From the NCBI GenBank assembly GCA_022758985.1, contig JAEMQC010000076.1, positions 1 to 22,124 of the forward strand: DNA of 22,124 bases, read 5' to 3'. Positions 21,701 to 22,124 of this stretch are shown here, in pieces; position 1 is the first letter of the stretch, and every line of letters begins with the position of its first letter. This DNA comes from Campylobacteraceae bacterium (GTDB taxonomy: Bacteria > Campylobacterota > Campylobacteria > Campylobacterales > UBA6016). Both the position numbers and the translations under genes were made by a program. The notes below the pieces were generated by a model. That model had not been told where the DNA came from, did no database searches, and was given only the letters and a program-made list of their open reading frames with translations.

Positions 21701-22124
21701 TTAGCTGAACAGGTCGTTCATGATGCTTTTGAACCACTCATCGTTTGCTTTTCCAAGGTCTTTGCTTCTAGCTCCTGTTTTTGCGCTAACTTTGATTTTT
21801 CTTACGTCCTTGCCATCTTTGTCTTTTTCTATCAGATACTCAACTTTGTGGTTAACGACGATACCTTCTTTTGGCGCTCCGTTTACTAGAGAGAAGCAAG
21901 TATTATCAGGTAGAGACAAGCCGTCGTCTTTGATTTTGCCCATTGCTGCGGCAACTTGTTTTGCTACGATTTTGCCTTGAGCGTTTGCCATAAAGCCGGA
22001 TTTTGGATAACCGCTTCCGGCCGCAAAGTTTGTAGCCGCAACGGCGTCGCCTACCACGTATACTCTAGGGTCGTTTTTGGCTGCGTGGCTAGGAAGCACA
22101 AGCGTTGCGTAACCGTCTGCATTG
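21701..22124 (-). CDS. fccB: Flavocytochrome c sulfide dehydrogenase flavoprotein, C-terminal part (runs off window)
   Basis: The frame is open from the window edge to the TAA at 21701-21703, giving about 141 C-terminal residues. The start codon is outside; the GTG at 22097-22099 is internal. The FAD-binding motif DPRVYVVGDAVA, then SGYPKSGFMANAQGK, the DNTCFSLVN segment and the terminal EWFKSIMNDLF match the C-terminal domain of FccB. This is the FAD subunit that oxidises sulfide in the periplasm and passes electrons to a haem c subunit. That subunit would lie farther right, outside the window. The Rieske gene follows about 100 nt downstream on the same strand. Other FAD/NAD oxidoreductases of the sulfide:quinone family are the alternative, but the terminal motifs favour FccB. 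Confidence 0.85.
   Translation of the reverse strand, partial: NADGYATLVLPSHAAKNDPRVYVVGDAVAATNFAAGSGYPKSGFMANAQGKIVAKQVAAAMGKIKDDGLSLPDNTCFSLVNGAPKEGIVVNHKVEYLIEKDKDGKDVRKIKVSAKTGARSKDLGKANDEWFKSIMNDLFS

Noticed and set aside
1..22124. CRISPR array or intact insertion sequence
   Set aside because: No regularly spaced repeats, transposase gene or paired terminal inverted repeats were seen.

Overview
The window looks like a chromosomal segment of a Campylobacter-type Campylobacterota (Epsilonproteobacteria). The main reasons are the order ileS / small membrane ORF / gatA / guaB / xseB / nitrilase-fold gene / murC, which I recall as a Campylobacter arrangement, a shortened divergent CinA, and the overall style of the two-component and chemoreceptor genes. 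Species cannot be fixed from sequence reading alone. A non-jejuni Campylobacter (concisus/curvus/rectus/showae type) is a guess based on base composition and the accessory redox genes.

Left edge (1-1380): the 3' part of a frameshifted tyrosine-recombinase gene runs toward the 3' end of tRNA-Asp. tRNA-Asp is the last gene of a minus-strand tRNA operon (Lys-Glu-Val-Asp), which starts from a consensus sigma-70 promoter. This looks like the right-hand junction of an integrated or decayed element that extends left out of the window.

Housekeeping core (1375-12845): a minus-strand cinA diverges from a tightly packed plus-strand gene train. The train is ileS, a 42-aa membrane protein, gatA, guaB, metX, xseB, a nitrilase-fold protein that appears to lack two of its three catalytic residues, a dapC-like aminotransferase and murC. 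Gaps are 13 nt or less, or the genes overlap, so co-transcription is likely. The set covers Ile-tRNA charging, Gln/Asn-tRNA amidation, GMP synthesis, methionine and diaminopimelate/peptidoglycan synthesis and DNA repair. An 18-bp perfect dyad lies in the cinA/ileS divergent region.

Sensory and membrane block (12846-18461): a methyl-accepting chemotaxis protein is convergent with a fused LplT-like MFS/PlsC-like acyltransferase. The fusion gene is divergent from a histidine kinase / OmpR-type regulator pair that ends in a clear intrinsic terminator. The kinase has almost no periplasmic loop and unusual H-box and G1-box residues.

Redox block (18460-22124): a class II superoxide reductase with a palindromic operator candidate, a compact dyad-rich intergenic segment, truD, a Crp/Fnr-type regulator, a Tat-exported Rieske protein and the C-terminal part of a flavocytochrome c sulfide dehydrogenase flavoprotein. 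The last two point to a periplasmic sulfur/electron-transfer operon continuing to the right. No CRISPR array, rRNA or intact insertion sequence was seen.
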